Shown piece by piece: positions 19,491 through 29,370 of a stretch of 64,000 nt of DNA (positions are counted from its first letter, which is position 1; every line of letters starts with the position of its first letter). Origin of the DNA: G036327475 sp036327475 (lineage in GTDB: Bacteria > Pseudomonadota > Gammaproteobacteria > Enterobacterales > Enterobacteriaceae). The notes under the pieces are model-generated. The model was not told the DNA's origin and did not search any database. It saw only the letters and a list, made by a program, of their open reading frames with translations. Made by a program: the position numbers and the translations under genes. The DNA lies in the NCBI RefSeq assembly GCF_036327475.1, contig NZ_CP132913.1:372001-436000 (forward strand), read 5' to 3'.

Positions 19491-19700
19491 ATGGCAAAGA
19501 TCAAAGGTCAAGTGAAGTGGTTCAATGAGTCTAAAGGTTTTGGTTTCATCACTCCGGCCGATGGCGGCAAAGACGTGTTCGTTCACTTCTCCGCTATTCA
19601 GGGTAACGGTTTCAAAACTCTGGCCGAAGGCCAGAATGTCGAATTCGAAATCCAGGATGGCCAGAAAGGCCCTTCAGCGGTTAATGTAACTGCCCTGTAA
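19491..19700 (+). CDS. cspC: Cold-shock family RNA-binding protein CspC
   Basis: Intact 69 residues starting MAKIKGQVKWFNESKGFGFI, nearly identical to E. coli CspC. RNP1 (KGFGFI) and RNP2 (DVFVHFSAI) are both present. An AAAGGAAA ribosome binding site lies 9 bases upstream of the ATG. CspC binds single-stranded RNA, acts as a transcription antiterminator and raises the levels of RpoS-dependent transcripts in E. coli. Near-identity in the middle of a badly decayed region indicates strong selection. Confidence 0.97.
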   Translation: MAKIKGQVKWFNESKGFGFITPADGGKDVFVHFSAIQGNGFKTLAEGQNVEFEIQDGQKGPSAVNVTAL

Positions 19701-19704
19701 TCCA

Positions 19705-20575
19705 GTTTGAGTCATTTTACTAACGGGTAACACTAAGTCCCCCTGCCGGCCCGCGTCCGCGGGGGGAGGATTTAACATTGTGGTCGCTACGGGCTAATGC
19801 GGTAAACAATTTTCGCCCACCCCTTTCTTGCCAACCCATTAAAAATCTTCTGCACCCTTGATATCTACCGCGTAGTATCGTCTCACTGTTGCTGCTTTTC
19901 CCCGGCGCGATGCTCTCCATGTGTAGGCTAGCGGTCTCCGCTGTACCCAAACGCCTGGCCTGTGCTTGTGACCTACGCTACGCCGTGATCTGGTAGAATC
20001 ATCAGTCCGCTATGCTGATTGCGGCCCGCTGATGGCCGGATTGATGGGATCCCGTTCCTGCTACTTGCTACTGCAGCGAACGCGCTGAACCCCAGCGCCA
20101 AGAGCTGTTGTCTGGGCGATGGCCGCAAAATCCAGATAGCGTAGGCAGGGGATATAATCGCCGCGACCCAGCGTGACGGGGCTCGCTCGCGGCATTAAGC
20201 GTGGCAGCGAACTGCCCAAGTATTCCAACAAGACTGCGCCAATCAACGTGTACTGCACCGATACGCCGGCCGTCGCGGCGGCAGAATAGCACGGATCAAT
20301 CTGATACAGTACCGTCACAGTTGGTAACGACGCTATCAAGCTCTCCCAGGACCTCGCTCGCCAGGCCGGCTTATCCAGCCAATTCCACGCTTGAAGCATC
20401 TCCTGCATCAGCGACGCTTTGTCGTCAAAACCGTGCGCTACCCCATGTATCGTGGACAGCAGGAATGGGTAAGCTATATCAATGGTGTATACAAATCGGT
20501 AAATGAAGCGTCCAGTGTAGCGCGTTTTTACCGCTAGATGGCTTACTGCGCTCTAAATGTTTTCCAACCGGAATC
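19705..20575. other. Region between cspC and rlmA, no gene assigned
   Basis: A GC-rich inverted repeat (CCCCC...GGGGG, about 19739-19770) follows cspC but lacks a clear T run, so I do not call a terminator. From 20060 to 20510 both strands give protein-like text (plus: SELPKYSNKTAPINVYCTD; minus: VQYTLIGAVLLEYLGSSL) without a family match. Salmonella carries a PBP3 paralogue between cspC and rlmA; I looked for its motifs and did not find them. Confidence 0.4.
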
Positions 20576-20578
20576 GCC

Positions 20579-21390
20579 ATGTCTTGTTTCCAGTGTCCGC
20601 TTTTCCATCTTCCGCTCGTCCTGCACGATAAATACTATCGCTGCGTCAGGGCAGCACTACTTCGATTGTGCTAAAGATGACTGTGTCAACTGCTTGCCGA
20701 TGCAGTTTAAACGCGGGCAAAGAGCCTAGCGACGCACCATTGATGATGGCAGTGCAGCGCGCCTTTATCAGCCGCTGCGCGATAACGTGATAGAATAGAG
20801 CCGATCGCCGCGCTCACGCCGTATACGAGCCCACGCTGGCTGGATATCGGCCGCGGCGTATAAGCGCCGCGCTGGCGGACCTGCTCACGCGCCAGCGGTT
20901 AGAGAATGAGGTGTGCGGGATGCGCCGCGCCGCAAAACGCCATGCCAAGGTTCGCTTTTAGCCAGCGCCTGTCGTTTGCCGACATACGCCGAGCAATCCC
21001 GCCGAGCTACGACGTACGCTGCAACCGTGTGGCGCACTGCTGACGATAGCGCCCGCCGCACGCCCACCTCTCTCCTCTGTCAGCTCAAAGCGCTCGTTTA
21101 TCGCGATGTGCAGCTGCACGCGCCAAAGGGAGAAACCCTCGCTGCACCGCCAAGGATAGTGCTCTTCGCTATCCGCTGTGACTGACCGGTGCGGAAGGTG
21201 TGGCGCTGCTGCGCATGACGCCTTTCGCTTGGCACGCCACCCAGGAGGTGCTCGAACGGTTGTGGGTCGCGCGTCGTTTGACATCGAAGAAACGGATTTT
21301 ATCCCGGCGTGGCGGAGAGTCTTCCGTTCGATTAGCGTGACAGAGGAGAGGCCCTGCGTTATTGGCACGGGTGGGGGAAATATTCACTCG
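20579..21390 (+). pseudogene. rlmA: 23S rRNA (guanine-N1)-methyltransferase RlmA, degraded
   Basis: Begins MSCFQCPLFHLPLVL with the zinc-ribbon CxxC, then QHYFDCAKDDCVNCLPMQFK and a MAVQRAFISRC / YQPLRDNVIE segment. The methyltransferase motif appears as LDIG near 20843. Multiple frameshifts and stops follow. A 15-bp tandem duplication lies at 21392-21421 just past the recognisable end. The enzyme methylates G745 of 23S rRNA. Convergent with mntP. Confidence 0.88.
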
Positions 21391-21391
21391 T

Positions 21392-21421
21392 TAAACGCAG
21401 TCCGTGTAAACGCAGTCCGTG
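21392..21421. repeat. 15-bp tandem duplication
   Basis: TAAACGCAGTCCGTG is repeated twice without spacer, between the rlmA and mntP remnants. Confidence 0.9.
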
Positions 21422-21484
21422 GAGATGACGGCGCTGTATTGGCGCGGACAACGCCGGGATTACCCCATCAAATTGGCGAGCATG

Positions 21485-22021
21485 GCTTCGCCGATATGGC
21501 TGTAAAGAATTGTTGAGGCCAATGCTAATCAGGATGAAACTACCGATGATTTCCGATTTATTGCCAAGACAAGCCCCCACAAAACGCCACAGTCATATAC
21601 CGATGGTCGACATAAGTAGGGGACAAGACTGATTAGCAACGCGGTATGAACAATATTGACCTATAGTATCGCCAGACTCACGCCGATAACTAGCGCATCA
21701 AGACTGCTGGCGATGGCGGTGGCCGCCAGCAGTCTAAGCTGTATTTACCGACTATGGCCGTCTGCACCGGCTGTACTTTCCGACCCCTTATCACCATTCA
21801 GCCGCCCAGAAACGCCAGCCCAACACCACACAATGACCCCAGCGCATAATATGCAGCCCCATCCGATAAGCGGAGTAATGGCTTCTATTACTCCGCAGAC
21901 CGGTACTCAGCGCTTCTCGCAGCGCGGGCTTATGCAGCGTGCGGGTACCTTGGCCGACTGAAGCCGTAAAGGCGTCCATCTACATGCCAAAGGCAAGAAT
22001 AAGTGTGGCGGAAATATTCAT
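21485..22021 (-). pseudogene. mntP: Manganese exporter MntP, degraded
   Basis: Minus strand: MNISATLILAFGM, then a TAG where MntP has serine, then MDAFTASVGQGTRTLHKPAL and REALSTGL, with frameshifts through EAITPLI and the membrane helices. The end reads GACLGNKSEIIGSFILISIG. MntP exports Mn(II) across the inner membrane. The single TAG in codon 14 plus several frameshifts make it non-functional. Confidence 0.88.
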
Positions 22022-22074
22022 TGTTAAGACTTAACTTGGCGCCAATATCCACGCTTTCTGCTCTCCTAACCTTA

Positions 22075-22195
22075 CCAACAAATCCGCATATCTATAGTTT
22101 CGCCAGCCGATGATGACCGCCCGCGCTACGTTCGCTATAAAGCAAAATAGGCTATTCCCAAATCAATTTAAACAGAATATTCCCCTGTAACAACA
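22075..22195 (-). promoter_or_regulatory. Possible relic of the mntP yybP-ykoY manganese riboswitch
   Basis: In relatives a yybP-ykoY riboswitch precedes mntP. On the minus strand upstream of this mntP I see GATTTGGGAATAGCC, close to the conserved GATTTGGGGAGTAGCC opening, followed about 50 bases on by GTCATCATCGGCTGGCGAAA, which resembles the second conserved arm. The run of G is one short and AGTA has become AATA, so it is probably inactive. Identification is by eye only. Confidence 0.45.
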
Positions 22196-22388
22196 ACTAT
22201 AAAATAACAGTGGTAAATATCCTAATGCTTGCTGTTGATTAATTGCGCTCAGTGTGAGGATAATGTCGAGATTTCGCCGTGAACTGACAAGAAAATAAAG
22301 AATAAAGTATTTCATTGCGTTGACTAATCTATTTATTCAATACTAAATAATTAATTTAGCCTACCGTAACTCAAAATGGTAAATATTC

Positions 22389-22725
22389 TAAATATTATCT
22401 AATTTGCTGACCTGGATCAACAAACGCTGTTTTTCCATGTCAATAACCGAATAACTATCTTCCGATAAATTCATATTTTGATACGGGAATAACGAATAAA
22501 TACATTGCCGTAACTTCTGTCTTAAACAGCACACATGGACGACGAATATAGTCCAGATAAAACACCATCAATCCCAGAATTAAAATCAGGATAGAGATAA
22601 TGATTGCGCACCGGTTGTTATGTTTTTGTACAGCAGTACCAGCAGCCGAACGATGAAAATCAAATCGTCCAACCTACCTTGGCAACGCAGAGATACCCGT
22701 AGGGCACAGTGCGTAAGTGACGACT
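22389..22725 (-). pseudogene. yobD: UPF0266 membrane protein YobD, 5'-truncated and frameshifted
   Basis: Minus strand: GRLDDLIFIVRLLVLLYKNI, ILGLMVFYLDYIRRPCVLFK, then MNLSEDSYSVIDMEKQRLLI and QVSKLDNI ending in TAG. This follows YobD ([20 protein letters not shown] ... [20 protein letters not shown]). Its N terminus is missing because a deletion joins it to manY. Confidence 0.8.
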
Positions 22726-23276
22726 GAGGTATAAAGAACGGCATCAAATAGCTTGCGCGCATCATGTTGATGACCATCGCATAACCAACTACCACAATCA
22801 TGCCGTCGGTGATATTCAGGCCGTTGGTGACGACTTCTGGAATCGAACTGAGCATGTTGTGTAAGGCGCTTGTCCCGACCGACACGTCCACGATAACCAC
22901 CGGGATGACGATGCGCATCGCCTGCAAGACCAGTGCCAAACGGTGGATCCAGCTCATCGCCGTTGGGTTGCCGCGTTCGGCGGCATACTGGAAGGTGACG
23001 GTGATGGCACGCACGATGATGGCCAATACTTGTCCAGCGGCGGGTTCGCTAGTGCGATACAGGCGCCGATACTTTAATTACCGGCGATAACCAGAATTGT
23101 AGAGATGATAGGTGTCAGCGCGGCATCGGGCGCCACTGCAGTCACCAATATTCATCCAGCCTAGCGCGATATTTCCAATACCCCACCGATGATGATACCG
23201 GTTGCGAGAATCGATCCCATGCCTGAATACAGGCGATGACGCATATCAGTACAATTTGAAGCGTGGTGATTTCCAT
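22726..23276 (-). pseudogene. manY: Mannose PTS enzyme IIC, degraded and 3'-truncated
   Basis: Starts MEITTLQIVLICVIACIQAW as ManY, then frameshifted pieces, VRAITVTFQYAAERGNPTAM, SWIHRLALVLQAMRIVIPVV, SVGTSALHNMLSSIPEVVTN and GYAMVINMMRASYLMPFF. Homology stops there and YobD sequence follows, so the end of manY, all of manZ and the start of yobD are deleted. The complex imports mannose, glucose and glucosamine. Confidence 0.88.
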
Positions 23277-23339
23277 TGTATTGCTCCTCTCACCTTGCGT
23301 AGTAGAGCGATGCATCCGTTTCCAGGCAAACTTTACACT

Positions 23340-23900
23340 CTTGGGTAATACGGCGTATGGCTTAATTGCCGAGTTTTTAATTAAGTCCATCATCTTTAAG
23401 GGGGAATCTCTGGACACTTTACGAACTTCCAGCTCAATACCGCGTTCGTTAAGCCTCTTCAACGCCTCGATGTCTTTTCGTCTACTGATACGGAATTGTT
23501 CATCTGAGCTTTACCTTTGTGGCAGGCCATGCGATAATGTCTATCGGGGTAATGCCGACGACAGACCTCAACCAGAGCTGACTACGATAATGCATTTAGC
23601 GCTGGTCTCTTTCATCCAGCGTACCTGGTTGTGGATTAGACTGTCTACACGCCAGATCCATGCTCATATGGTCACCTTGACCAGTTGCCATCGGCGCAGC
23701 GGCTGGCGGAACCTGTTCCTCTCACGGACTTCATAATTCTTTATTGATGACAATCCGACTAGCGGCATTAAACGGGCTTGCCTCCAAAGGCATCAACTAG
23801 AAATAACACGCCTGCTGCGATGTCAAGATCCACCAGACGGGTGGTATATTTTCAATAAATGTTTCTTCATCTGAGACGCAATCAATCCACAAGTGAATTG
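23340..23900 (-). pseudogene. manX: Mannose PTS enzyme IIAB, degraded
   Basis: Fragments in order: VDLDIAAGVLFLVDAFGG, a LIHNQVRWMKET segment of the IIB domain (HGQV motif with G changed to N), RRKDIEALKRLNERGIELEV and RKVSRDSPLKMMDLI. Large parts of IIA and the P14 linker are missing. It is divergent from yoaE as in E. coli. Confidence 0.82.
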
Positions 23901-24275
23901 TAATTTATTTTAGTGTGTAAAAATAAAAATTGTGACGATGCTCGGTACAGCAAAGTGTAGCTGAGCATAAACAAACAGCTTGAAGTGAAAAGGTTTTGTG
24001 CCGAGCAGTGATTCCCTGATACAGTAAGGTGTTTAAATTATAAAGGAGCAAGCAACCCTCCGATGGACTGTCACCGAAGCCATTTCATCATTGTTTGTCC
24101 GCTTGCGCGGCCATCATTGTCCTCTCACTGACGCTTCGCGCTGGATCCTACTTTCGTCATGTTTGACACGCTCCCAAAGAAGTATGCCCCTTGGCGGCGC
24201 TTGTCCCTGCGCGTTTGCCGGCAAAGATGCGGTTTAACCCTGTAATCTCTACAGCCTAAATACTTTACGGAGCCT

Positions 24276-25082
24276 GTGATGGAATTCTTAATGGACCCAT
24301 CAATTTTGGTGGGGTTATTAACCCTAATCGTATTGGAAATCGTTCTCGGCATCGATAACGTGGTCTTTATTGCGATCCTGGCGGATAAACTCCCGCCCCA
24401 AAAGCGCGATTGCGCGCGGATGGTAGGCCTGTCGCTGGCGTTGATTATGCGCCTTGGGCTGCTGTCGCTGATTTCATGGATTGTCACGCTGACGTACCCG
24501 CTGTTTCATTTGGGCGACTCTTCCTTTTCCGGCCGCGACCTCATCTTACTGCTGGGTGGGATTTTCTTGTTGTTTAAGGCGATCGTGGAGTTGCACGAAT
24601 GTTTGGAAAATAAAAAGCACGACAGCAGCGTCGGCCGCGGCGGCGCCAGCTTTTGGGCGGTAGTGGTGCAAATCGTTATTCTCGACGCGGTATTTTCCCT
24701 GGATGCGGTTATCACGGCGGTAGGAATGGTTAACAATCTGCCTGTCATGATGACTGTCGTGGTAATTGCTATGGCGATTATGCTATTGTCTTCTCGTTCA
24801 CTGACTCGTTTTGTTAGCCGCCATCAAACCGTGGTGGTACTGTGCCTCAACTTCCTGCTGATGATAGGTCTCAGCCTAATTGCTGAAGGTTTTGGTTTCT
24901 ATATTTCGAAAGGCTACCTGTATCTTGCCATCGGCTTCTCGATCCTGATTGAGATGTTCAACCAGATAGCGCGCCGCAACTTTATTAAAAACCAGTTCGC
25001 CAAGCCGATGCGCGAGCGTACCGCGGAAGCGATTATGCGGTTAATTGAGGGGCAGGACGCAGCGCGAAATCGGCGGGGATGA
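24276..25082 (+). CDS. yoaE: TerC-family membrane protein YoaE, truncated before the CBS/CorC domains
   Basis: The open frame of 268 residues covers the complete TerC-type membrane domain: LVGLLTLIVLEIVLGIDNVV, later VVVQIVILDAVFSLDAVITA and SILIEMFNQIARRNFIKNQF. YoaE in E. coli has 518 residues with two CBS domains and a CorC-type domain after this. Here a stop comes at 25082, in the linker, and the following DNA holds only broken CBS pieces. The acidic motifs GIDN and SLDAV typical of metal-linked TerC proteins are present. A stand-alone TerC domain of this size exists in other bacteria, so function cannot be excluded. The family is linked to metal homeostasis and exoenzyme metalation. Confidence 0.8.
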   Translation: MMEFLMDPSILVGLLTLIVLEIVLGIDNVVFIAILADKLPPQKRDCARMVGLSLALIMRLGLLSLISWIVTLTYPLFHLGDSSFSGRDLILLLGGIFLLFKAIVELHECLENKKHDSSVGRGGASFWAVVVQIVILDAVFSLDAVITAVGMVNNLPVMMTVVVIAMAIMLLSSRSLTRFVSRHQTVVVLCLNFLLMIGLSLIAEGFGFYISKGYLYLAIGFSILIEMFNQIARRNFIKNQFAKPMRERTAEAIMRLIEGQDAARNRRG

Positions 25083-25505
25083 TTCTTTACAAGCGTTCAA
25101 GCAGGTGGGTGCATTTGCAAGGAAGAGCGCCATATGATCACCGGCGGTGCTGTCGCTGGCTTCGCGCACCCTGCGCAGCGTGATGGCGGCGATGAATAAT
25201 GACGAACAAATCAAAGGTAGGCCGCTGGCGCGCAGGCGGGATAGCAACGTCGCCCTCATTGGCCGGCTTGTTGTTATCACGGTGCGATCGAATAGCGGTG
25301 GAGTAGAGGATATGCTAACGCTTGACAAAGGGCGCTTTACCATTCGCCAAACGGTGGGATGTCGCATTAAGCATGTGTGGATTGTAAGCAGGCGTGGATT
25401 GAATGCCTGGCGTCGCAGCACGGAGAAGAGGAGGAGTAAACCGCTAAACGGCGCCGACGTGGTGCTGAGCATGCGCCTTCGCACGGATCCCACCGTGCGA
25501 CAATA
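25083..25505 (+). pseudogene. Decayed CBS/CorC tail of yoaE
   Basis: EERHMITGG near 25120 is followed, in another frame, by VLSLASRTLRSVMAAMN, the conserved entry to the CBS pair (VLSLASRTVRSIMTPR-type). Later frames carry scattered similarity only. Continues from the truncated yoaE frame. Confidence 0.65.
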
Positions 25506-25673
25506 AGGATGCATTATTCGCAATGCCGCCGCCGCAGTTCTATGTTGCGGCCGCCGTGAAGGATTGCAGATAGCGGACGGCAGCGCCGACGGATTTCTGG
25601 TAGGTGTAGGTCACTCTTGACCTTTCAACTGCACCGTGGCTGGTTGCATGCCAGGTCCGCGGCGCATCTCGAC

Positions 25674-27038
25674 TCAGTCGCATTGCACCTTGATGGCCAG
25701 GCCGCCAAGGGAGGTTTCGCGGTATTTGGCATTCATGTCCTTGCCAGTTTCATACATGGCTTCAATCACTTTATCGAGGAACACCCGCGGCGCGCTGGTG
25801 CGGCGCAGTGCCATACGCGAGGCGTTGATCGCCTTTACGGCTGCGATCGCGTTACGTTCGATGCACGGCACTTGTACCTGGCCGCCTACCGGATCGCAGG
25901 TTAGTCCCAGATTGTGTTCCATACCGATTTCTGCCGCGACACACACCTGTTCGGGACTGCCGCCCATCAGCTCCGTCAGGCCGGCCGCCGCCATGGAGCA
26001 GGCGACCCCAACTTCGCCCTGACAGCCGACTTCGGCGCCTGAAATGGAGGCATTCATCTTGTACAAAATACCGATTGCGCCGCTGGCGAGGAAATACCGC
26101 AGCCAGATATCGGCCGAGACCGGCTCGATGAAATGGTCATAATAGGCAAGAACGGCGGGTACGATCCCGCAGGCGCCATTAGTTGGCGCAGTTACAACAC
26201 GGCCGCCGGCGGCATTCTCTTCATTGACCGCCAGGGCGAACATATTAACCCAGTCCACCGCTTTCATGGGATCGGTTGAATGCTTATTCCCGGAAATCAA
26301 CATCCTTCTGAGCGCGGCGGCGCGGCGCGGTACCCGCAGCGGCCCCGGCAGCACGCCCTCCGTATTTATGCCGCGATCGATACAGGCACGCATAGTCTGC
26401 CAGATGGCGGTAAAATAGCGGTCTATCTCCGCGCGCTCATGCAGCGCGAGTTCGTTACGCAACACCAAACCGGATACCGACATGGCAGTATCGTGGCAGT
26501 GTTCTAGCAATTGCTGAGCGCTAGTGAACATGAAGGGAACGCTGACCTCATTCAGCATCGCTTGGCCAAACTGTGCTTCCTCGACGATAAAACCGCCGCC
26601 GATAGAATAGTAGGTTTGCCTGTAAACGCAGCGATCGCCCGCGTACGCGTGGATGCGCAGCCCATTTTCGTGCCTCGCCAGGTTAGTGTGGTGAAACACC
26701 ATGCCCCCTTCGTGCGCAAAGTCCACTTCATGGGAAGTACCGGCCAACATCAGCCGCTGACGCTGGGCGACGTCGTGTAAAAATGCCGGCGTGGCGTCTA
26801 TAGCCACCGTATCCGGGCTATTACCGGCCAGGCCAAGGATAATTGCCTTGTCGGTGTGATGTCCTTTTCCGGTCAGGGCAAGGGAGCCGTAAACCTCGAC
26901 GGCGATTCGCGTGACGGAGGTCAGCAGATGCTTTTCGACCAAATCGTCCACAAATTGTTTAGCGGCTTTCATCGGGCCAACCGTATGAGAACTTGAGGGA
27001 CCGATACCAATTTTGAACATATCGAAAACGCTGATCAC
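25674..27038 (-). CDS. sdaA: L-serine ammonia-lyase (iron-sulfur type)
   Basis: Intact 454 residues, the E. coli SdaA length. Starts MISVFDMFKIGIGPSSSHTV with the conserved SSSHTVGP motif. The cluster-binding cysteines are visible in GAEVGCQGEVG, LGLTCDPVGG and VQVPCIERNA. The enzyme deaminates serine to pyruvate and ammonia with a [4Fe-4S] cluster. SdaA versus SdaB is chosen from synteny with pabB and nudL. It is retained beside a dead nudL and a truncated yoaE. Confidence 0.95.
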   Translation of the reverse strand: MISVFDMFKIGIGPSSSHTVGPMKAAKQFVDDLVEKHLLTSVTRIAVEVYGSLALTGKGHHTDKAIILGLAGNSPDTVAIDATPAFLHDVAQRQRLMLAGTSHEVDFAHEGGMVFHHTNLARHENGLRIHAYAGDRCVYRQTYYSIGGGFIVEEAQFGQAMLNEVSVPFMFTSAQQLLEHCHDTAMSVSGLVLRNELALHERAEIDRYFTAIWQTMRACIDRGINTEGVLPGPLRVPRRAAALRRMLISGNKHSTDPMKAVDWVNMFALAVNEENAAGGRVVTAPTNGACGIVPAVLAYYDHFIEPVSADIWLRYFLASGAIGILYKMNASISGAEVGCQGEVGVACSMAAAGLTELMGGSPEQVCVAAEIGMEHNLGLTCDPVGGQVQVPCIERNAIAAVKAINASRMALRRTSAPRVFLDKVIEAMYETGKDMNAKYRETSLGGLAIKVQCD

Positions 27039-27039
27039 G

Positions 27040-27309
27040 TTTGCTCTCCTGTAAAATTTTATAAGGCAACAAAAATGACACTGACCTGATTATAATAGTT
27101 GAATGGGGTGCGCAGGCGCGTTTTCGCATGAAATAAACTAATGTTAACGACGTTGACGATGCCACGCGTCATTTGCCCCGCTGCGCCAACCATCAAGCGA
27201 TATTTTTAAGTGCAGTAGTAAGTTAAATGCAATAACATGAATGTATTAATATTATGTTCTGCTTAATGTCGCTTGCTTGGGATTTAGCCAGTTAAATAGA
27301 AAAGAACTC
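27040..27309. other. Upstream region of sdaA
   Basis: AT-rich, with a clear ribosome binding site (AGGAGAG) in front of the sdaA start on the minus strand. No gene is seen. Confidence 0.4.
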
Positions 27310-27837
27310 TATGCCGTTAAGGGAAGCTAGCTCCCATTATTCGATTGGCAGACGAATGTGTTGGCCGATACAAGATTTGAGCAGTCATGCCCAAGGCCAT
27401 GGTTCCGGGTGCCAGGAAATAACTTTCCTGGTTCGCGCTTGCCGTTCAATGTCCAGCGTCCAGCCGGATATAGCTCGCCAGCGACAAGGCCTCGGTCAGC
27501 GGTATTTTAAAAATTCCTGCCACTTCGGCCTCGCTGGCGACAAAGCGGGCACCTAGAGCCAACAGCCCCATGATCGGGGTGGCCTGAAACAGCTGCTGCT
27601 GTTCAGCAGCGATAATTTCGATGGCGATCGCGAAACGTCATCCGCATCCGCGCTTGCCTCTAGGAAACGTCATCTGACTGGCGTGGTTGCTCAGGGACGC
27701 GACGCGGCGTGTGAGCAACAATGTGGGCGTGGAATGACAAATAATCGGAATCAGCACCGCCGTACGCCGGTTGTGGTAGGTTGGTGAGTATCTCCGGCAG
27801 CACCAGTTGAATCGGGTAATAAATTCCGTTGGCGACG
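27310..27837 (-). pseudogene. nudL: Nudix hydrolase NudL, degraded
   Basis: Minus strand: TEFITRFNWC, then RRTAVLIPIICHSTPTLLLT, RRVASLSNHASQMTFPRGK, later IIAAEQQQLFQATPIMGLLA, EAEVAGIFKIPLTEALSLA and LGMTAQILY. The Nudix box (GX5EX7REUXEEXGU) is lost by frameshifts. NudL is a predicted CoA pyrophosphatase. It follows pabB on the same strand, as in E. coli. Confidence 0.85.
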
Positions 27838-27857
27838 GTGGGTGCTCGATCACGGCG

Positions 27858-29219
27858 TCAGGTATGCAACTGTACCAGCAGCGGCAGTAGCGAGGCGGCC
27901 TTTGCCAGGGTTTCTTGATATTCCGCCTCTTCGTCGCTGTCGGCGATAAGACCACCACCGACGGGGCAGTGTATATGTTGGTCCGCCACCAGAAGGGTTC
28001 GAATGGCGATATTGGTATCCATCGTACCACAGCAACTGACATAGCCGATGCTTCCACACCAGGCACTGCGACGCTGGGGTTCGAGCCTTTCGATGATTTC
28101 CATTGCTCGCACCTTTGGCGCGCCGGTAATGGAGCCGCCGGGGAAGCAAGCGCGCAACAGATCGCAAGGAGTGCGATCGGCCGCCATGGTGGCGGTGATT
28201 GTGCTGACCATGTGATGCACCGCCGTAAAAGTCTCTATAGCAAATAGTGAGGGCACGCGCACGCTGCCCGGTTGCGCTACTCGGCCGATATCGTTACGCA
28301 ACAGATCCACTATCATCAAATTTTCCGCCTGTTCTTTAGCGGAAGCGGCCAGCCGCCCCGCCTGCTGGCGATCGGCGTCGGCATCCACCAGCCGCGGCAG
28401 CGTTCCTTTAATGGGCCGGGTCTGAATTTTGCCGGCGCGCAGGTGCAGGAAACGTTCCGGCGACAAGCTCATCACTGCTTTGTCTTCCAGACGGATGAAA
28501 GCTGAAAACGGCGCTCGATTATGGGCTAGCAAATGGCGAAATGCCTGCCATTCATCCCCGTCGCAAGGGGCGCTGAAGCGCTGTGCTAAACAGACCTGAT
28601 AGCAGTCTCCCGCCAATAAGTGTTGCTGGACCTGGCGAAATTTTTCGCCATATTCGGCGCGGGACATATTGGATCGCCAGGGGCCGAGCAAATGAAACGG
28701 CGCCGATGTGGGCGGCGTCGCGGCGGTCAACCGGCTAAGTAAGGGCGCCGGATCGTCGTAGCTCACCATGGTCACCGTATGGCGATGGTGGTCGGCTATC
28801 ACAGCCCAGCGATAAATGCCCACCGCCATTTCCGGCAGAGGGACGTCCTGTTGCGCCAGCGTAGGCAGAGTTTCAATGCTGCGGGCGAGATCGTAGCCAA
28901 AATAGCCTAGCGCCCCTCCGAGGAACGGCAACGACGCGTTGGGCAAATTCGTCATGCCCGTCGCTGCCAACGCCTGCTGGACTAGCGCGAAAGGGTCGTC
29001 ACGGCGAGACTCGCAGTCATCTCCCCGGCGAATTTCGGTCATACCGTCGCGCGTTACCAGCGTAACCACGGGCGCCGCCACCAAAATATCATAACGACTG
29101 TCGGGATGACTGCTGTTGCCGGAATGCAGCAACATCGCCCAGGGCTGTCCGGCCAGCGGAGTAAAGTAGTCCAGCATGGCATCCGGCCGATAGGGTAATG
29201 CTGTCAGGTGTGGTTGCAT
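27858..29219 (-). CDS. pabB: Aminodeoxychorismate synthase component I
   Basis: Intact 453 residues, the same length as E. coli PabB. The chorismate-binding domain carries IQTRPIKGTLPR with the active-site lysine, ENLMIVDLLRNDIGRVAQPG, and CFPGGSITGAPKVRAMEIIE. With PabA glutaminase it converts chorismate to 4-amino-4-deoxychorismate for p-aminobenzoate and folate. Preservation argues that folate synthesis is still needed. yoaH is divergent upstream, as in E. coli. Confidence 0.95.
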   Translation of the reverse strand: MQPHLTALPYRPDAMLDYFTPLAGQPWAMLLHSGNSSHPDSRYDILVAAPVVTLVTRDGMTEIRRGDDCESRRDDPFALVQQALAATGMTNLPNASLPFLGGALGYFGYDLARSIETLPTLAQQDVPLPEMAVGIYRWAVIADHHRHTVTMVSYDDPAPLLSRLTAATPPTSAPFHLLGPWRSNMSRAEYGEKFRQVQQHLLAGDCYQVCLAQRFSAPCDGDEWQAFRHLLAHNRAPFSAFIRLEDKAVMSLSPERFLHLRAGKIQTRPIKGTLPRLVDADADRQQAGRLAASAKEQAENLMIVDLLRNDIGRVAQPGSVRVPSLFAIETFTAVHHMVSTITATMAADRTPCDLLRACFPGGSITGAPKVRAMEIIERLEPQRRSAWCGSIGYVSCCGTMDTNIAIRTLLVADQHIHCPVGGGLIADSDEEAEYQETLAKAASLLPLLVQLHT

Positions 29220-29370
29220 GGTAAGTGCCTATTCCAGAATGATGCGGCAACGGTAATCTGTCCGCGTATGTGGTGATATATAATGATGCGATCCTAGCAC
29301 ACATCCTCGCCATAGCGTAACCACCCGCGTCATGAGATAATCGATAGTTTGTCGCTACCGAGAGAAACTG

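Noticed and set aside
19739..19770. Rho-independent terminator after cspC
   Set aside because: The GC-rich stem has a long loop and only a short T stretch, so it is not convincing.
19705..20575. PBP3 paralogue (as in Salmonella between cspC and rlmA)
   Set aside because: None of the expected motifs (such as EPGSTVKP or GKTGTA) could be found on either strand.
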